This document shows, piece after piece, positions 6,246 to 6,258 of a stretch of DNA of 6,258 nt. The notes under the pieces were generated by a model. It ran no database searches. It saw nothing but the letters and a program-made list of their open reading frames with translations, and had not been told where the DNA came from. The stretch is from contig USLT01000046.1 of NCBI GenBank assembly GCA_900555585.1, positions 1 through 6,258 on the forward strand, given 5' to 3'. Origin of the DNA: an uncultured Collinsella sp. GTDB taxonomy: Bacteria > Actinomycetota > Coriobacteriia > Coriobacteriales > Coriobacteriaceae. Numbering within the stretch: the stretch's first letter is position 1; each line of letters opens with the position of its first letter. The position numbers and the translations under genes were made by a program.

Positions 6246-6258
6246 CCCCTTTGAGGGG
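6246..6258 (+). repeat. Right-end subterminal hairpin of the IS (truncated by window)
   Basis: CCCCT (6246-6250) pairs with AGGGG (6254-6258) around loop TTG, and the window then ends. The preceding AAACCA would extend the stem if the next bases are TGG, making it the counterpart of the left-end hairpin. The shared AAACCACCC supports this. Confidence 0.6.

Larger units (their letters stand above)
5551..6258 (+). mobile_element. IS200/IS605-family insertion sequence (tnpA only), right end cut by window
   Basis: The element is defined by an intact Y1 HUH transposase flanked by subterminal hairpins rather than by terminal inverted repeats, as in this family. The left hairpin (5591-5609) and the partial right hairpin (6246-6258) are both led by the same 9-mer AAACCACCC (5588-5596 and 6240-6248), 652 bp apart, which fits an IS200-type element of roughly 700 bp. 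The exact left boundary is not certain: family members insert next to a short T-rich tetra- or pentanucleotide, and candidates are TTTAG (5555-5559) and TTAG (5573-5576). The right cleavage site should lie a few bases beyond the window. No tnpB is visible. The insertion lies directly after the xfp terminator and leaves xfp intact. Confidence 0.85.

Overview
The window is GC-rich DNA with compact same-strand genes, strong Shine-Dalgarno sequences and C/G-ending codons. This fits a high-GC Gram-positive bacterium. I favour a gut member of the Coriobacteriia (Collinsella/Olsenella-like); a bifidobacterium is the main alternative. The assignment is an inference from composition and protein resemblance, not a search result.

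Layout: all genes lie on the + strand. (1) 26-1774 is a two-component system: an OmpR/PhoB-type response regulator and a small two-helix histidine kinase of the BceS (intramembrane-sensing) type. (2) 1785-2822 is a LacI/GalR-family repressor gene in the same tight operon, its Shine-Dalgarno overlapping the kinase stop codon. (3) 2823-2955 is an AT-rich control region with two near-identical palindromes (core TAAAACGTTTTA) whose centres are 22 bp apart, the expected form of a tandem LacI-family operator. (4) 2956-5481 is a full-length xylulose-5-phosphate/fructose-6-phosphate phosphoketolase (xfp), followed by an intrinsic terminator at 5509-5543. (5) From about 5551 to the right edge lies an IS200/IS605-family element: left-end hairpins, a leader that can pair with the tnpA ribosome-binding site, an intact Y1 HUH transposase (tnpA, 5697-6170) and the start of a right-end hairpin cut off by the window edge.

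How the parts may work together: the LacI-type protein is the obvious candidate to bind the paired operators and control the phosphoketolase, which splits sugar phosphates to acetyl-phosphate. The two-component system is co-transcribed with that repressor and no BceAB-type transporter follows it here, so an envelope or peptide signal may feed into carbon-flux control; that link is inference. The transposon inserted just past the xfp terminator and looks foreign by Arg codon use. I found no wholly unknown protein system, CRISPR array, tRNA or rRNA. The most notable signals are the twin operator, the TCS-LacI-xfp arrangement and the RNA folding at the transposon ends.
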